A DNA stretch of 64,000 nucleotides, taken from positions 3,100,001-3,164,000 of the forward strand of contig NZ_CP131601.1 in NCBI RefSeq assembly GCF_030685535.1, in the 5' to 3' direction. Shown here in pieces: positions 10,250-21,015 of the stretch. Origin of the DNA: Photobacterium leiognathi (GTDB taxonomy: Bacteria > Pseudomonadota > Gammaproteobacteria > Enterobacterales > Vibrionaceae). How positions within the stretch are numbered: position 1 is the first letter of the stretch; every line of letters starts with the position of its first letter. The position numbers and the translations under genes were made by a program. The notes beneath the pieces are model-generated. The model had not been told where the DNA came from and searched no databases. It saw only the letters and a list, made by a program, of their open reading frames with translations.

Positions 10250-11237
10250 GGATTCCTCCATAATGGCGACGCACGACTGTCACCTTGTTATCATCATCTC
10301 GTTTAAACAACGATACCGAACGTAGTCGAGTACGATCGAGTTGTATCTCAGCATCTAGTGAAAAGTAGTTACTAGTAACTGTTAAATATTGTTCTTTTTT
10401 CTTATCGCTATCTGACTCTTTTTGATCCACTTGAGGAAGCTCTCGCATAAAATCCTCAACGCTATCCCAACCTTTACTGCGCGCATCACGATCTTTAATA
10501 ATTGTTTTTGCCTGCTCCAATGACAGCTCAGGCGAAAATAACGCCGATAACAATACCGCTTGTTTTTCTGTAATGGTGTTCACATTTAGCTTAAACGTTT
10601 CTGTTGGCAGGGCACAAACAAGCCCTTTAATTTGATTATAAATATCAGCGGTTACACCGTTTACCGCACGTAATTCACTGCGACTTGCTAACCATCCATT
10701 TGGTGGTAGATAAGCGGGTTGAAACGCTTCATAAGTACTATCTTCACCGCCATAGCTAGACTGCACTGTGGTATTTTTATCAATAAATTCCCAGCTTGAA
10801 TCAGCAATTTCTTCCGATGCATAATCATCAATGCCACTTTCAATGAGTACGTTTTGAAAGTAAGTCACTAAAAACGGTTTTTTACTCCCATCGGCCACAG
10901 GCTTTACTGCACCAAGAGCATTGAGGTTAAAACATGCCTGTTTATCTATAACACTGCTTGTAACCACTGCGCCATCAATGGGGTATGTTTGATCTTCAAT
11001 TGCCCATGGCTGAGTTAAATCAATAATTTTGCTATCTTTAAACGTTAATGCGAGCCCTTCTTCAGCTAATGCCTCAACCCCCAAACTAAACCAATATGCC
11101 TGCTGGTGCTTTATTTGGCTCTCGACACGATGGAAGTTATGCTGTAGGCGTCCTGTCATTTGCACCGCAATTAAACTCATCATTGCCACCAGCAACAATA
11201 CGACAATTAACGCAACACCACGTTGTTTCTTCATCAT
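10218..11237 (-). CDS. gspK: type II secretion minor pseudopilin GspK
   Basis: Large minor pseudopilin that caps the pseudopilus tip with GspI and GspJ. The N-terminus KKQRG/VALIVVLLLVAMM is a prepilin cleavage site without glutamate at position +5, which is normal for GspK. The large insertion domain follows (339 residues in all). Its start overlaps the gspJ stop (ATGA) and its end overlaps gspL by about 30 bases. Confidence 0.95.
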   Translation of the reverse strand: MMKKQRGVALIVVLLLVAMMSLIAVQMTGRLQHNFHRVESQIKHQQAYWFSLGVEALAEEGLALTFKDSKIIDLTQPWAIEDQTYPIDGAVVTSSVIDKQACFNLNALGAVKPVADGSKKPFLVTYFQNVLIESGIDDYASEEIADSSWEFIDKNTTVQSSYGGEDSTYEAFQPAYLPPNGWLASRSELRAVNGVTADIYNQIKGLVCALPTETFKLNVNTITEKQAVLLSALFSPELSLEQAKTIIKDRDARSKGWDSVEDFMRELPQVDQKESDSDKKKEQYLTVTSNYFSLDAEIQLDRTRLRSVSLFKRDDDNKVTVVRRHYGGIRERISDDKAQ

Positions 11238-11878
11238 TGCTCTTGCTCCGACTCTTTTGGTAAAGCCGAGCTTGGAACAATATAAATTCGCTCAATGTCC
11301 CCTAAATCCTTTAGCGTCATGATAACTTTTATACCTTCAGGTACAGCATTCGATCTATCCCATTTATCATGCCATTTTTTATCGTAGTAAAACTCGAATG
11401 TAAGTTTTGTTACGCCCTTCAATAACACCTTTACTAATGGCTTATCAGCTACAACCGTATCGGGGTAGCGAAACCAGACACGTTCTAAGTTATCATCGAC
11501 GATGCGATAGCCAACACGGGTAACATCACCACGAGGAAACATCGACTCAGGATTTTGCCAACCGTTGCGAATAAACATGATCCCTTCACTGCTGGAATCA
11601 AGTAAGTATTCAGTTGCTTGAAGTAGTTTATTACTTGGCGAATCACCATCTAAACGACTTTTTCGAGCAACGATTTGACGAAAATCGTTATCCATCATAA
11701 TGGTGGCTCGTTGAATATCTTTCAGTCGCTGGTTGTGATCTTGTGATTGGGCATCGCTGCGCATCACGTTATTCATCACTTGATACGCAGAGAGACTCAA
11801 CATGGCAAACACCGCAATCGCTACCAGCACTTCAAGTAAGGTAAAGCCATGCTGACGAGAATAATTAGTTTGCGACAT
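11234..11878 (-). CDS. gspJ: type II secretion minor pseudopilin GspJ
   Basis: Minor pseudopilin of the tip complex. The prepilin peptidase site QHG/FTLLEVLVAIAVF with Glu at +5 lies at residues 9-25, followed by the hydrophobic helix and a globular domain containing the family motif SRLDGDSPSN and FEFYYDKKW. 214 residues. The start overlaps the 3' end of gspI by 14 bases and the stop overlaps gspK. Confidence 0.95.
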   Translation of the reverse strand: MSQTNYSRQHGFTLLEVLVAIAVFAMLSLSAYQVMNNVMRSDAQSQDHNQRLKDIQRATIMMDNDFRQIVARKSRLDGDSPSNKLLQATEYLLDSSSEGIMFIRNGWQNPESMFPRGDVTRVGYRIVDDNLERVWFRYPDTVVADKPLVKVLLKGVTKLTFEFYYDKKWHDKWDRSNAVPEGIKVIMTLKDLGDIERIYIVPSSALPKESEQEQ

Positions 11879-12224
11879 AGGTTTTTACCATTATGACTGA
11901 ATGTTCACGTTGTGGGTCAGTGGCAACAGAAATCTCGATTTGTTTCAATAATGCTTGCTGAGTTTTCACGCTTTTTACAGTCCAATACCACTCACGCCCT
12001 GCCATCATCGACTTACCAGTCTTACTTGAACTTGGGTACTGACCACTTAAGTGTAATTGCGCCAATTCGTTATCGGCCACCATTGCAGCAAAGGTTTTCT
12101 CTTCTAAATAACCTAAGGTGTTAATGTGCTGACTGACTGCTTTCATGATACTGAGGGCGGCAACCGCAAAAATGGCTAATGCCACTAACACTTCTAATAA
12201 GGTAAAACCTTGCTTACTTTTCAC
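11865..12224 (-). CDS. gspI: type II secretion minor pseudopilin GspI
   Basis: Smallest minor pseudopilin (119 residues), thought to nucleate the tip complex with GspJ and GspK. The cleavage site KQG/FTLLEVLVALAIF with Glu+5 is at residues 4-19; the conserved VADNELAQLHL and the GREWYWTVK segment follow. The gene overlaps both neighbours, gspH at its start and gspJ at its end. Confidence 0.95.
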   Translation of the reverse strand: MKSKQGFTLLEVLVALAIFAVAALSIMKAVSQHINTLGYLEEKTFAAMVADNELAQLHLSGQYPSSSKTGKSMMAGREWYWTVKSVKTQQALLKQIEISVATDPQREHSVIMVKTYVAN

Positions 12225-12798
12225 GTTGTGTTGCCTGCTCTAATGTTTCACCTGGCTTCAGTAACACCAAGTTACCCACCTCATCAGCACTGACTCGCCA
12301 AAACTGATTTTCACCGTCAACCTCAAAACTTAAGGTGAAGGGAGTGTATTCACCACTCGCCATTACCACGATTTGCGGTTTTATTTTTTTCTTTTCTTCA
12401 TCTGACTTTGTAAATAAGTCCTCATTTTTAAATAAGGAATCTGATTTAAAAAGGCGGTCTTTGTCTTTCCATGCACCACCGATTTCAACGTTAGTGGTAA
12501 TGGCTTTATCTAATTTCACATCGGTATAGAACTTTGCTCCTTCCAATGGCTGCCAACCATCTTGTGTTAATTGAACAAAGTGATATTGGTGTGGCTCAAC
12601 ACGAATGCCGTAATCCACACCATTTAGCATTGCATCTTCGCCCAGCAATTGAGCGAGATGATGAAAGCGTACTGCTTGCTCTTTCATTTCATCACGTTTG
12701 TTATCTGGTAATGTCGAGATCACTGCAACGGCACTGGTTGCGAGCAATACCAACACCAACATGATCTCAATGAGAGTAAAACCTGCACTACGCTTCAT
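12214..12798 (-). CDS. gspH: type II secretion minor pseudopilin GspH
   Basis: Minor pseudopilin that joins the tip complex to the major pseudopilin shaft. The site SAG/FTLIEIMLVLVLLA with Glu+5 is at residues 4-20. The 194-residue length matches the family, and the C-terminal GEYTPFTLSFE segment belongs to the GspH beta-sandwich. There is a lysine-rich stretch around residues 110-140 (KDKDRLFKSD..., EEKKKIK) that is probably a surface loop. Confidence 0.93.
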   Translation of the reverse strand: MKRSAGFTLIEIMLVLVLLATSAVAVISTLPDNKRDEMKEQAVRFHHLAQLLGEDAMLNGVDYGIRVEPHQYHFVQLTQDGWQPLEGAKFYTDVKLDKAITTNVEIGGAWKDKDRLFKSDSLFKNEDLFTKSDEEKKKIKPQIVVMASGEYTPFTLSFEVDGENQFWRVSADEVGNLVLLKPGETLEQATQREK

Positions 12799-12807
12799 CT
12801 TTGCTAC

Positions 12808-13248
12808 TTATTTTTGATAATCCAACATGTTCCAGTTACCGATGTCAGTGTTCACACCGTCACCACCTTCCTGTCCATCAGCACCTAAGCTGAAGATATC
12901 GATAGCACCGTGTTCACCCGGCATCACGTATTGGTACTCGTAGCCCCATGGATCTTTTGGTAAACGTTTTATGTAGCCACCGTCACGGTAGTTACGTGGT
13001 TCAGGCGAAGACGAGGGTTTTGTTACCAAGGCATCTAAACCCTGATCTGTGGTTGGGTAGACGCTATTATCTAACTTGTACATTTCTAAAGATTGTTCCA
13101 GCGCACCGATATCTGTCACCACTTTTTGTTGGTCAGCTTTTTCTTTATTACCTAATAGATTAGGAACCACTAAACTTGCTAATACGCCCAAGATAACAAT
13201 TACCACCATTACTTCTAATAGGGTAAAACCACGTTGCTTTTGTTGCAT
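12808..13248 (-). CDS. gspG: type II secretion major pseudopilin GspG
   Basis: Major subunit of the pseudopilus that pushes substrates through the secretin. The prepilin site KQRG/FTLLEVMVVIVILG with Glu+5 is near residues 5-22, and the calcium-binding C-terminal region with LPKDPWGYEYQYVMPG and DIFSLGADGQEGG is intact. 146 residues. An AGGAGG-like ribosome site (GTTTTACCTAGGAGG reading the minus strand) precedes the ATG, fitting its need for high expression. Confidence 0.97.
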   Translation of the reverse strand: MQQKQRGFTLLEVMVVIVILGVLASLVVPNLLGNKEKADQQKVVTDIGALEQSLEMYKLDNSVYPTTDQGLDALVTKPSSSPEPRNYRDGGYIKRLPKDPWGYEYQYVMPGEHGAIDIFSLGADGQEGGDGVNTDIGNWNMLDYQK

Positions 13249-13267
13249 TAAAACCTCCTAGGTAAAA

Positions 13268-14494
13268 CTACATCCCAACCATGTTGTTCAGTTCAATAAT
13301 TGGCATAAGGGTTGCGATAACAATAAACATTACCACCCCAGCCATTGCGACAATCAATAATGGCTCAAATACACCAAGCGCCATATTAACGAGCGATTCA
13401 AAATCGCGATCTTGGTTATCTGCCGCGCGCGTTAGCATTTGCTCTAACTCACCACTTCGCTCACCACTGGCGATCATGTGTAGCATCATCGGGGGGAACA
13501 ATTTGGTTTGCTCTAGCGATACACGAAGACTTCCCCCTTCCCGTACATTATCTGCCGCTGCTAAAATCTTCTTATTTACATATGTGTTCGTCATGACATC
13601 GGATGCGACTTTCATTCCATCCAATAATGGAATCGCACTTGAGGTACAAATCGAAAGAGTTCGCGCAAAACGAGAGGTATTCAAACCACGCGCCACTTTA
13701 CCAATCACAGGTAAACGCAAAATGCCGTGATCCCACTTCATACGGTAGTTAGGTTTCTTCAAAGCGGTTTTGATCAACACAATAATGGCAACGATCACCA
13801 ACACTACAATCAAGCCCCACTCTTGAACAAAATTGCTCGCCACTAACAACACTTCCGTTATCGTTGGCAATTGCTGCCCCATTTGTACAAACTGATCAAC
13901 AATTTTAGGCACCACGGTTGCCAGCAAAAAAGCCACCACAGAAACTGCTACCAAGGTCAGCATGATTGGGTAAATCATCGCTTGTTGCAGCTTACTGCGC
14001 ATTTGCTGACGGTTTTCAGTGTAATCGGCTAGACGGTTTAAAATCGTATCTAAGTGACCCGATTTTTCACCTGCCGCCACCATGGCACGAAACAGCTGAT
14101 CGAAAATATGAGGAAACTCCGCCATGCTATCGGCAAGGGTGTAACCTTCGACAACCCGTGAACGTACAGCCAATAAGATATTCTTCAAGCGAGGCTTTTC
14201 ATTTTGCTCTGCCACCGCTTTTAAACACTCTTCTAATGGCATCGATGCTTGTACCAATGTCGCCAACTGTCGAGTGATCAACGCCAATTCATTGGTACTA
14301 ATGCCACGTTTTAAGGTGAACTTCTTACTCGCCGTATTTTTGCTGCGGCCCTGACCTGAGGTTTGATTGACCTCAATCGGTACCATGCCTTTTTCACGTA
14401 ATTGCTGACGCACTTGACGCGCGGTATCGCCCTCAATGACGCCTTTTTTCTGTCGGCCTTTGGCATCTAACGCTTTATATTCAAATGCCGCCAT
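13268..14494 (-). CDS. gspF: type II secretion inner-membrane platform protein GspF
   Basis: Polytopic inner-membrane protein at the centre of the assembly platform. The 408 residues contain two repeated GspF domains (about 75-195 and 275-400), with membrane helices at the ends of each (MIYPIMLTLVAVSVVAFLLA and ALGVFEPLLIVAMAGVVMFI) and one between them. Starts with a TAATG overlap at the gspE stop, indicating coupling. Confidence 0.96.
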   Translation of the reverse strand: MAAFEYKALDAKGRQKKGVIEGDTARQVRQQLREKGMVPIEVNQTSGQGRSKNTASKKFTLKRGISTNELALITRQLATLVQASMPLEECLKAVAEQNEKPRLKNILLAVRSRVVEGYTLADSMAEFPHIFDQLFRAMVAAGEKSGHLDTILNRLADYTENRQQMRSKLQQAMIYPIMLTLVAVSVVAFLLATVVPKIVDQFVQMGQQLPTITEVLLVASNFVQEWGLIVVLVIVAIIVLIKTALKKPNYRMKWDHGILRLPVIGKVARGLNTSRFARTLSICTSSAIPLLDGMKVASDVMTNTYVNKKILAAADNVREGGSLRVSLEQTKLFPPMMLHMIASGERSGELEQMLTRAADNQDRDFESLVNMALGVFEPLLIVAMAGVVMFIVIATLMPIIELNNMVGM

Positions 14495-15997
14495 TAGCCC
14501 TCCTTAGTTACACGCATCACTTCTTCAAGTGTGGTGATCCCTTGGCGAACTTTACTCAAACCATCATCACGAATACTTGGCGTATTTTGACGAACATACT
14601 TTTCAATGGCTTGCTCGCCTGCCTCACCATGGATCAGCTCTTGAACTTGCTCATCCACCAGCAACAGCTCGTGAATACCAGTACGGCCACGGTAACCTTT
14701 GTGGTTACAGTGCTCACAACCACCCGGCTTATACAGCGTTAATTGATCGGCTTCCGTGAGATTAAACAGTTTCTTCTGCTGCACATCTGCCTCATAAGGC
14801 TGACGACAGTCAGAACACAATGTGCGAACAAGACGCTGTGCCAATACACCAAGCAGCGACGATGACACCAAGAAGGGTTCAATCCCCATATCACGCAAAC
14901 GAGTAATAGCACCTACCGCAGTATTGGTGTGAAGGGTTGATAACACCATGTGACCCGTTAATGACGCTTGAACGGCAATTGCTGCTGTTTCTAAATCACG
15001 GATCTCACCAATCATCACCACATCTGGATCTTGACGAAGGATGGCACGTAAACCGCGAGCAAACGTCATATCCACTTTGCTGTTCACTTGGGTCTGTCCA
15101 ATACCATCGATATCAAATTCAATCGGATCTTCAACAGTTAAGATATTGCGCTCTGCACTATTAAGCTCTTGCAAGCCAGCATATAGCGTGGTGGACTTAC
15201 CAGAACCTGTAGGATCGAGTGACCAAGATGATGCCATGTGGACGTTCAATGATTTTTCTAAACGACGCATGGTTATTAGGTGTCATACCCAGGCTATGCA
15301 GATCAAGACGGGTTGCATTTTTATCGAGAAGACGTAATACCACACGCTCGCCGTGAGAAGATGGCATAGTCGATACACGCACATCCACTGCACGACCGCC
15401 GATACGCAATGAAATACGACCATCTTGTGGAATACGTTTTTCTGCAATATCAAGCTTTGCCATTACCTTAATACGCGATACTAACAACGGCGCCAGTTTA
15501 CGGCTCGGTTGTAGTACTTCACGTAACATGCCATCGATACGAAAACGGATCGACAGCACTTTCTCAAAAGTTTCAATGTGAATATCAGAAGCACCTTCTT
15601 TAATTGCCTCTGCCAGCATGGCATTGATCAATTTGATGATTGGCGCATCATCTTCCGATTCCAACAAGTCTTCAGTTTCAGGCAACTCTTCAGCAAGAGA
15701 GAAGAAGTCATCACTGTCAGAACCTAAATCTTGCATTAGCTGACGCGCTTCCGATGAATCACGTTGATAGGCTTCTGTTAACTTTTGCTCGAACTCACTT
15801 TCACTTAATGCAATGGGCGTAAAACAGCAACCAAGCACACGACGGACTTCAGCAAGTACCGCAGCAGAAAGTTGTCCACTGAAATAGAGTTGCCAGCCTT
15901 GCTCAGAAGCTTCCACCACCACATGATGACGTTTAGCAAATGAGAAGGGGAGTCGGAACGTTATCGTTGATTCTGCTTCTAATAACCCATCAGCCAT
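14494..15997 (-). pseudogene. gspE: type II secretion ATPase GspE, split by a +1 frameshift in Walker A
   Basis: Hexameric secretion ATPase. The two reading frames together cover a full-length GspE: 15997-15197 carries the N1 and N2 domains ([31 protein letters not shown]) up to HGIILVT, and 15270-14494 carries [14 protein letters not shown], the Asp box [10 protein letters not shown], the Walker B VMIGEIRD and the two CxxC pairs of the zinc-binding CM domain. The total span, 1504 bases, is one more than 501 codons. The junction at 15214-15217 reads ACT-CGAT-CCT where one glycine codon is expected, so the P-loop glycine is changed and the frame is broken. Starts by TAATG overlap with gspD. 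It may be a real mutation or a sequencing error; the rest of the operon is intact. Confidence 0.9.
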
Positions 15998-18027
15998 TAT
16001 TTTTGCTCCAATTGAGAAACAAAAGCGCGTACTTCAGCAGGAAGATCCATGTCATCACCGTACTTAGGTAGTACAGGCATTTCAGTATCCATTAAACGCA
16101 AACCTTTATCTGCTTGGTATAACTGCTGAGCACGAATGTAGTTATATTTACGCTGGGTTAAGCCATCAGCACTCATGCCGTCACGTAAAATCGTTGGACG
16201 AATAAATACCATCAGGTTAGTTTTTTCTATTTGATCGTTGGTTGAGCGGAATAGCGCACCTAATACAGGAATATCACCTAAAATTGGCACCTTCTGCTCA
16301 GATTCAAGAGTCTTTTCTTGCATCAAGCCACCTAACGCAATCATATTGCCATCTTTCACTAATACAGATGTGCTTAGTTCGCGTTTATCAAAGCGAATAT
16401 CTACAGCTCCATTTGCATCGGCAACTTGAGAAACGACTTGCTCTATTTTCATTTGAACAGAATCGCCTTCATTAATTTGTGGTGTCACTTTTAGCTGGAT
16501 ACCGACATCTTTACGCTCAACCGTAGTAAACGGGTTATCGTTGTTCGAGCCCGTTTGTGAGCCTGTAGTAACCGGTACCTCCTGACCAACCGAGAGATTC
16601 GCTTCTTGGTTATCAAGTACAGTAATATTTGGAGTCGATAGAACGTTCACATTTCGGTTGGCTTGTATCGCCGTCACCAATGCAGTCCAATCTCCCATTG
16701 TAATTGCAGCCGCAGCCCCTTTGACTCCCCCAAGAAAAGCAGCCAGTGGTGCTAAGTCACCACTTTCCGTTGTTATAATTGGCGGTAACGCTTCTCCTGT
16801 ATCAGGATTAGTACGGTTTTGAGTCGTTACTTTATCTTTTGCTTGCTCTTGCGCTGAAAGTAACCCGCCGATAGGCGCGCTCGTATTACCAAACTGAATA
16901 ACACCGCCGTGAGAAGATCCAAACTGGACACCTAAATTCACACCGTCACCTTCTTGCACTTCAACAATCATGGCCTCAATGTGAACTTGCGCACGACGAA
17001 TATCTAGCTGTCCAATAATTGACTCTAGTCGGTTCATCACATCACTTGGCGCAGAAATAATAAGTGCATTCGTCTCTGGATGCGCAGAAATCATTACTTC
17101 ATCTTTACTTGAACCGCCTTTTGCCGCTTTAGGTTTATTACTCTTATTGGCTGCTTGAATGTTTTCAGACACGCCTTTAAGGACATCGACCATATCTTCA
17201 GCTTTGGCATATTTCAGATAGATAACACGGCTATTACCATTTGCCGCCATTTCCTTATCTAGCTTATGAATGAGTGCTTTAAGGCGTTCACGGACTTTAG
17301 GATCACCTGAAATTAAGACTGAATTTGTTCGCTCGTCGGCAACCACTTTCGGGATCAAAAAACCTGGTGTTGATTTTGCATCAGCACTTTTATTCAGCGC
17401 TTCTACGATACGAACCATTTCAGCAGCAGAGGCATTATTTAGCGACACTACAGTTATGTCTTTATTACCCGCACGATCAACACGCTCAATAATTTCTGCC
17501 AAGCGATTCACCACTGCCGCACGACCAGTGATCATGATAATATTGGCGGGATCGTAGTGAACCACGTTACCCGCACCAGCATTATCGTTAAGTTGTCGCA
17601 GTAATGGCGATAATTCACGAACAGAGACGTTCTTGACAGCAATAACCCGAGTTACTACCGCATCACCGGGAAGGTTACTATCACTAGAGCCCACAACTGG
17701 GATTGCAGAAGTTTTCGCATCTTTGTCTCGAATAACTTTTAATATGCCATCTTCCATTTCAACCACAGCAAAACCGTAAACTTCCAATACATTTAGGAAA
17801 AAGCTGTAGTACTGTTTTTCATTCAACAAATCATAACTACGAACGTTTACTTGGCCTCGAACCGCAGGATCGATAATGATAGTTTTATTTAAAGAGCGCC
17901 CAACAATATTGATGAACTCTTGAATATCTGTCCCTTTAAAGTTAGCGCTTAACTCGTCCGCCATAGCTGAGCTGCAAAATAAGCTCCCTGCTAGCCATAG
18001 GGCGGTTTTCCCCATAAATTTTTTCAC
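15997..18027 (-). CDS. gspD: type II secretion secretin GspD
   Basis: Outer-membrane secretin that forms the gated exit channel. It starts at a GTG at 18027 with AGGAG six bases upstream. The 676 residues show a signal peptide ending SSAMADE near residue 24, the N0 domain ([20 protein letters not shown]), repeated N1-N3 domains, then the secretin core with the [10 protein letters not shown] region and the [15 protein letters not shown] motif near residue 600. A glycine-rich central gate segment is present. First or second gene of the operon after gspC. Confidence 0.97.
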   Translation of the reverse strand: MKKFMGKTALWLAGSLFCSSAMADELSANFKGTDIQEFINIVGRSLNKTIIIDPAVRGQVNVRSYDLLNEKQYYSFFLNVLEVYGFAVVEMEDGILKVIRDKDAKTSAIPVVGSSDSNLPGDAVVTRVIAVKNVSVRELSPLLRQLNDNAGAGNVVHYDPANIIMITGRAAVVNRLAEIIERVDRAGNKDITVVSLNNASAAEMVRIVEALNKSADAKSTPGFLIPKVVADERTNSVLISGDPKVRERLKALIHKLDKEMAANGNSRVIYLKYAKAEDMVDVLKGVSENIQAANKSNKPKAAKGGSSKDEVMISAHPETNALIISAPSDVMNRLESIIGQLDIRRAQVHIEAMIVEVQEGDGVNLGVQFGSSHGGVIQFGNTSAPIGGLLSAQEQAKDKVTTQNRTNPDTGEALPPIITTESGDLAPLAAFLGGVKGAAAAITMGDWTALVTAIQANRNVNVLSTPNITVLDNQEANLSVGQEVPVTTGSQTGSNNDNPFTTVERKDVGIQLKVTPQINEGDSVQMKIEQVVSQVADANGAVDIRFDKRELSTSVLVKDGNMIALGGLMQEKTLESEQKVPILGDIPVLGALFRSTNDQIEKTNLMVFIRPTILRDGMSADGLTQRKYNYIRAQQLYQADKGLRLMDTEMPVLPKYGDDMDLPAEVRAFVSQLEQK

Positions 18028-18077
18028 AAAAAACTCCTGCGTTTATCGCATATTTATTTCAAGCTTGGCATTGTTAA

Positions 18078-18956
18078 TTATTGCAGCTCAATATGGATAT
18101 CGTGTACTTGACCGTCACGCTCAACTGTCAATGTAAAATCTGTAGCTGATGAAAGCTCTGCCCATAATTTTGCCATCACACTTGGATCTGTCAGGCTATT
18201 TCCGTTAATACCAACAGCTAAATCGTTTGGCTTTAAGCCCACCGCGTCAAATAAAACGCGATCTTTGCCCGGGTTAACTCGGTACCCTTCTACTTCATCG
18301 TTTTTTTTCACTTGCGACAAACGAATATAACTAAATAGAGATTGCGGCTGAGCCAAAATCTTTTTCTTTATTTCGGCTAATTTACTGTCATCGCCTTTCG
18401 CAGCAATGCGCTCTTCTTTAGCTGGTGTTTTATGCTTCGCTTCATTTGGTTTAGAGAATTTTAACCCATCTAACATGACAGTTTCATCACGCCCATTATT
18501 ACTAATCAACACACGATCGTTATAAACCGCCTTTAATGTGGCACGTGTACTATCAATAACTTCATTTACACCGTAAGTATTTTGCTTACCATTGTTGGTA
18601 ATAACAGCAAAAGCAGATTTAGGATCAGAGCTTGCCAATACACCAACAAGTTTTAGATTTAATCGGCTTTCGGGCGCATCTTGCTTTACTATTTTTTCGA
18701 CAGGCTTAGGTTGAGCGCTATATTTGCCAAACAAATTCATCGACAATAAATTTCCAACATTAATGTCTGACTCAGATGCGCTCACCTGGACTAATTTTGC
18801 TTGCCATGGCGCTATTGAAACTGGCGGAGCTAGCAACATCCACATAATACGACCTGATATCCACGCTAAACTCACCACTAGAATAAAAGTCAGTAGTCGA
18901 GTAAGTGCACGTTGAGAAATTGAAGGCTTCATGGGTAACCATGTGAGTACTTGCAT
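18078..18956 (-). CDS. gspC: type II secretion protein GspC
   Basis: Bitopic inner-membrane protein that connects the platform with the secretin and helps select substrates. After a short cytoplasmic tail there is one transmembrane helix (about residues 17-40), the HR domain around residues 95-170 (RLNLKLVGVLASSDPKSAFAVI) that binds GspD N0, and a C-terminal PDZ-like domain (VEGYRVNPGKD... LKPNDLAVGINGNSL). 292 residues from 18956; a start at the ATG at 18932 (MKPSISQ) would also fit and neither has a clear ribosome site. Promoter of the operon should lie in the AT-rich 275 bases upstream. Confidence 0.93.
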   Translation of the reverse strand: MQVLTWLPMKPSISQRALTRLLTFILVVSLAWISGRIMWMLLAPPVSIAPWQAKLVQVSASESDINVGNLLSMNLFGKYSAQPKPVEKIVKQDAPESRLNLKLVGVLASSDPKSAFAVITNNGKQNTYGVNEVIDSTRATLKAVYNDRVLISNNGRDETVMLDGLKFSKPNEAKHKTPAKEERIAAKGDDSKLAEIKKKILAQPQSLFSYIRLSQVKKNDEVEGYRVNPGKDRVLFDAVGLKPNDLAVGINGNSLTDPSVMAKLWAELSSATDFTLTVERDGQVHDIHIELQ

Positions 18957-19231
18957 AGTGGAAATCCATTTAATGAATATCTGGTATTACAAAAACGATG
19001 ATAAAAAAATTATAGTTTTTGAAATTATATGATCTCTATTAAAAAGCTAGAATACTATTCATTATTTGTAAAAAAGGTAAATGAAATAATAGACTACCGA
19101 TTATTTGCAATAATTTCCCAATTGATGATTGAAAACCCCGATTAACATCACCATTTATATAGCAATAAGTGATAGCTGACGCTATTAAGACATTGTGATA
19201 TTTTATCGCCCCTTTAAATAAAGGAACCGTT

Positions 19232-19642
19232 ATGGGTCAAGCGACATCAGAACCTAAACAGGTTCGCCTTGATAAATGGTTATGGGCTGCCCGCTTTTAT
19301 AAAACTCGCTCCGTTGCTCGTACAATGATCGACGGCGGTAAAGTGCAATATAACGGCCAACGCTCTAAGCCAAGCAAAATGGTTGAAGTGGGCGCGGAAA
19401 TTAAACTGCGCCAAGGTAACGATGAAAAAACCGTTATCATTGAAAAGATCTCTGATACCCGCCGTGGTGCACCGGAAGCACAATTGCTGTATCAAGAAAC
19501 AGCACAAAGTATTGAATTACGGGAACGCCATGCTCAGATGCGCAAACTCAATGCTTTTGATAATCCGAGTCCGATCAAGCGACCAGATAAAAAACAACGT
19601 CGCGACATCATGAGATTCAAAAACATCAACACATCAGAATAA
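19232..19642 (+). CDS. hslR: heat shock protein 15 (ribosome-associated Hsp15)
   Basis: S4-domain RNA-binding protein that recognises stalled 50S subunits carrying peptidyl-tRNA. The S4 motif VRLDKWLWAARFYKTRSVART spans about residues 11-32 and the lysine/arginine-rich tail (RPDKKQRRDIMRF) is typical. 136 residues, with AAAGGAA before the ATG. It is divergent from gspC and is followed by hslO, as in E. coli hslR-hslO. Confidence 0.95.
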   Translation: MGQATSEPKQVRLDKWLWAARFYKTRSVARTMIDGGKVQYNGQRSKPSKMVEVGAEIKLRQGNDEKTVIIEKISDTRRGAPEAQLLYQETAQSIELRERHAQMRKLNAFDNPSPIKRPDKKQRRDIMRFKNINTSE

Positions 19643-19819
19643 AAGGTTGCCAGCCTTTATCAATTCTCGTTGGAAGTAGCAAAGTGCTTTATATCAAGTA
19701 AGCCAAATGCTGGACACCATGAGTATTTATCCTGTTCATTTAAATACTGGTTATAACGCATTTAGATGCAATACCGAACATGATGCAAGGTTGGCACCAC
19801 AGCTGGAGACAAAGAGAAA

Positions 19820-20698
19820 ATGACCAAAGATTATTTAAACCGTTACCTATTTGATGGCGTGTCAGTACGTGGTGAATTAGTACAGCTTGGTAATACTTAC
19901 CAACAAATCATCTCAAGCACAGAATACCCAGCACCTGTAAAAAACCTACTTGGTGAACTACTTGTAGCAACAAGCCTACTAACTGCAACGCTGAAGTTTG
20001 AAGGCTCTATCACAGTACAAGTTCAAGGTGACGGCCCTGTAAGCCTTGCTGTTATTAATGGCGATCAAAACCAAAACCTTCGCGGTGTCGCACGTTGGGA
20101 AGGCGATGTTAAAGAAGGTAGCTCTATCCACGATTTAATGGGTAAAGGCTACATGGTGATCACAATCATCCCAACCCAAGGTGAACGTTACCAAGGTGTG
20201 GTTGGTCTTGAAGGTGACACACTTGCTGAATGTTTAGAAGCGTACTTTAAAAACTCTGAGCAGCTAAGAACACGTATCTGGCTACGTACTGGTGAATTTG
20301 AAGGTCAACCAAAAGCAGCTGGTATGTTGCTACAGGTAATGCCTGACGGTCAGGGTAGCGAAAGTGACTTCGAGCACCTAGAAACCATCACTGATACCGT
20401 GAAGAACGAAGAGCTATTTGGTCTAGAAGCACAAGATCTGTTGTACCGTCTATACCACCAAGAAGAAGTGAAAGTATTCGAACCACAAGAAGTGAATTTT
20501 GAGTGTGGTTGTTCTCGTGAGCGTAGTGGTTCTGCCGTGATCAGCCTACACCCAGATGAGATTGAAAAAATCTTAGCCGAAGAAGGTAAAGTATCACTTC
20601 ATTGTGATTACTGTGGTACTGATTACGACTTCGATAGCATTGATATCGCTGCACTTCGTGAAAACGCAACAGAAGCTGACGACAACCAAGTGCATTAA
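19820..20698 (+). CDS. hslO: redox-regulated chaperone Hsp33
   Basis: Holdase chaperone switched on by oxidation. The N-terminal domain ([20 protein letters not shown]) is typical and the C-terminal zinc switch has the CxC then CxxC arrangement (FECGCSRER and HCDYCG, about residues 230-270). 292 residues, matching E. coli Hsp33. It follows hslR by 177 bases, which hold only a weak hairpin (AAAGG/CCTTT near 19642), so a separate promoter is possible. Confidence 0.97.
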   Translation: MTKDYLNRYLFDGVSVRGELVQLGNTYQQIISSTEYPAPVKNLLGELLVATSLLTATLKFEGSITVQVQGDGPVSLAVINGDQNQNLRGVARWEGDVKEGSSIHDLMGKGYMVITIIPTQGERYQGVVGLEGDTLAECLEAYFKNSEQLRTRIWLRTGEFEGQPKAAGMLLQVMPDGQGSESDFEHLETITDTVKNEELFGLEAQDLLYRLYHQEEVKVFEPQEVNFECGCSRERSGSAVISLHPDEIEKILAEEGKVSLHCDYCGTDYDFDSIDIAALRENATEADDNQVH

Positions 20699-21015
20699 TT
20701 CTAGCTTCATATTAAGCATGAAACATAATTACAAAACCGACATAACAGCCTGTTTTTTTATACCTAAAAACCAATGTTATTCCCATCCTCTGAAAGTTAA
20801 TCACTAAAAACCGCTGCTTTTTTCACCAGAAATAATAATTCTACCCTCTAGCTTTATCGTTTAACCGCCCTGTAAACTAACTAAAAAACACCAAAATCAC
20901 ATTTTTAATAACCTCATTTAAAATATGGTTATTTTATGATGAATATCCCTGATTTAGCCCTTTGTGGTTGCTAGCATGGTTAATAGTTAAACAACATCTT
21001 ACCCAAGGAGCGCCA
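20699..21015 (+). other. AT-rich intergenic region upstream of pckA
   Basis: About 317 bases without a convincing gene. It should contain the hslO terminator and the pckA promoter. I see no strong hairpin with a T-run and no clear operator; only the AAGGAG ribosome site of pckA at its end is certain. Confidence 0.5.

Noticed and set aside
19640..19660. Possible hslR terminator (AAAGG...CCTTT)
   Set aside because: Stem of five pairs with no T-run; too weak to call.
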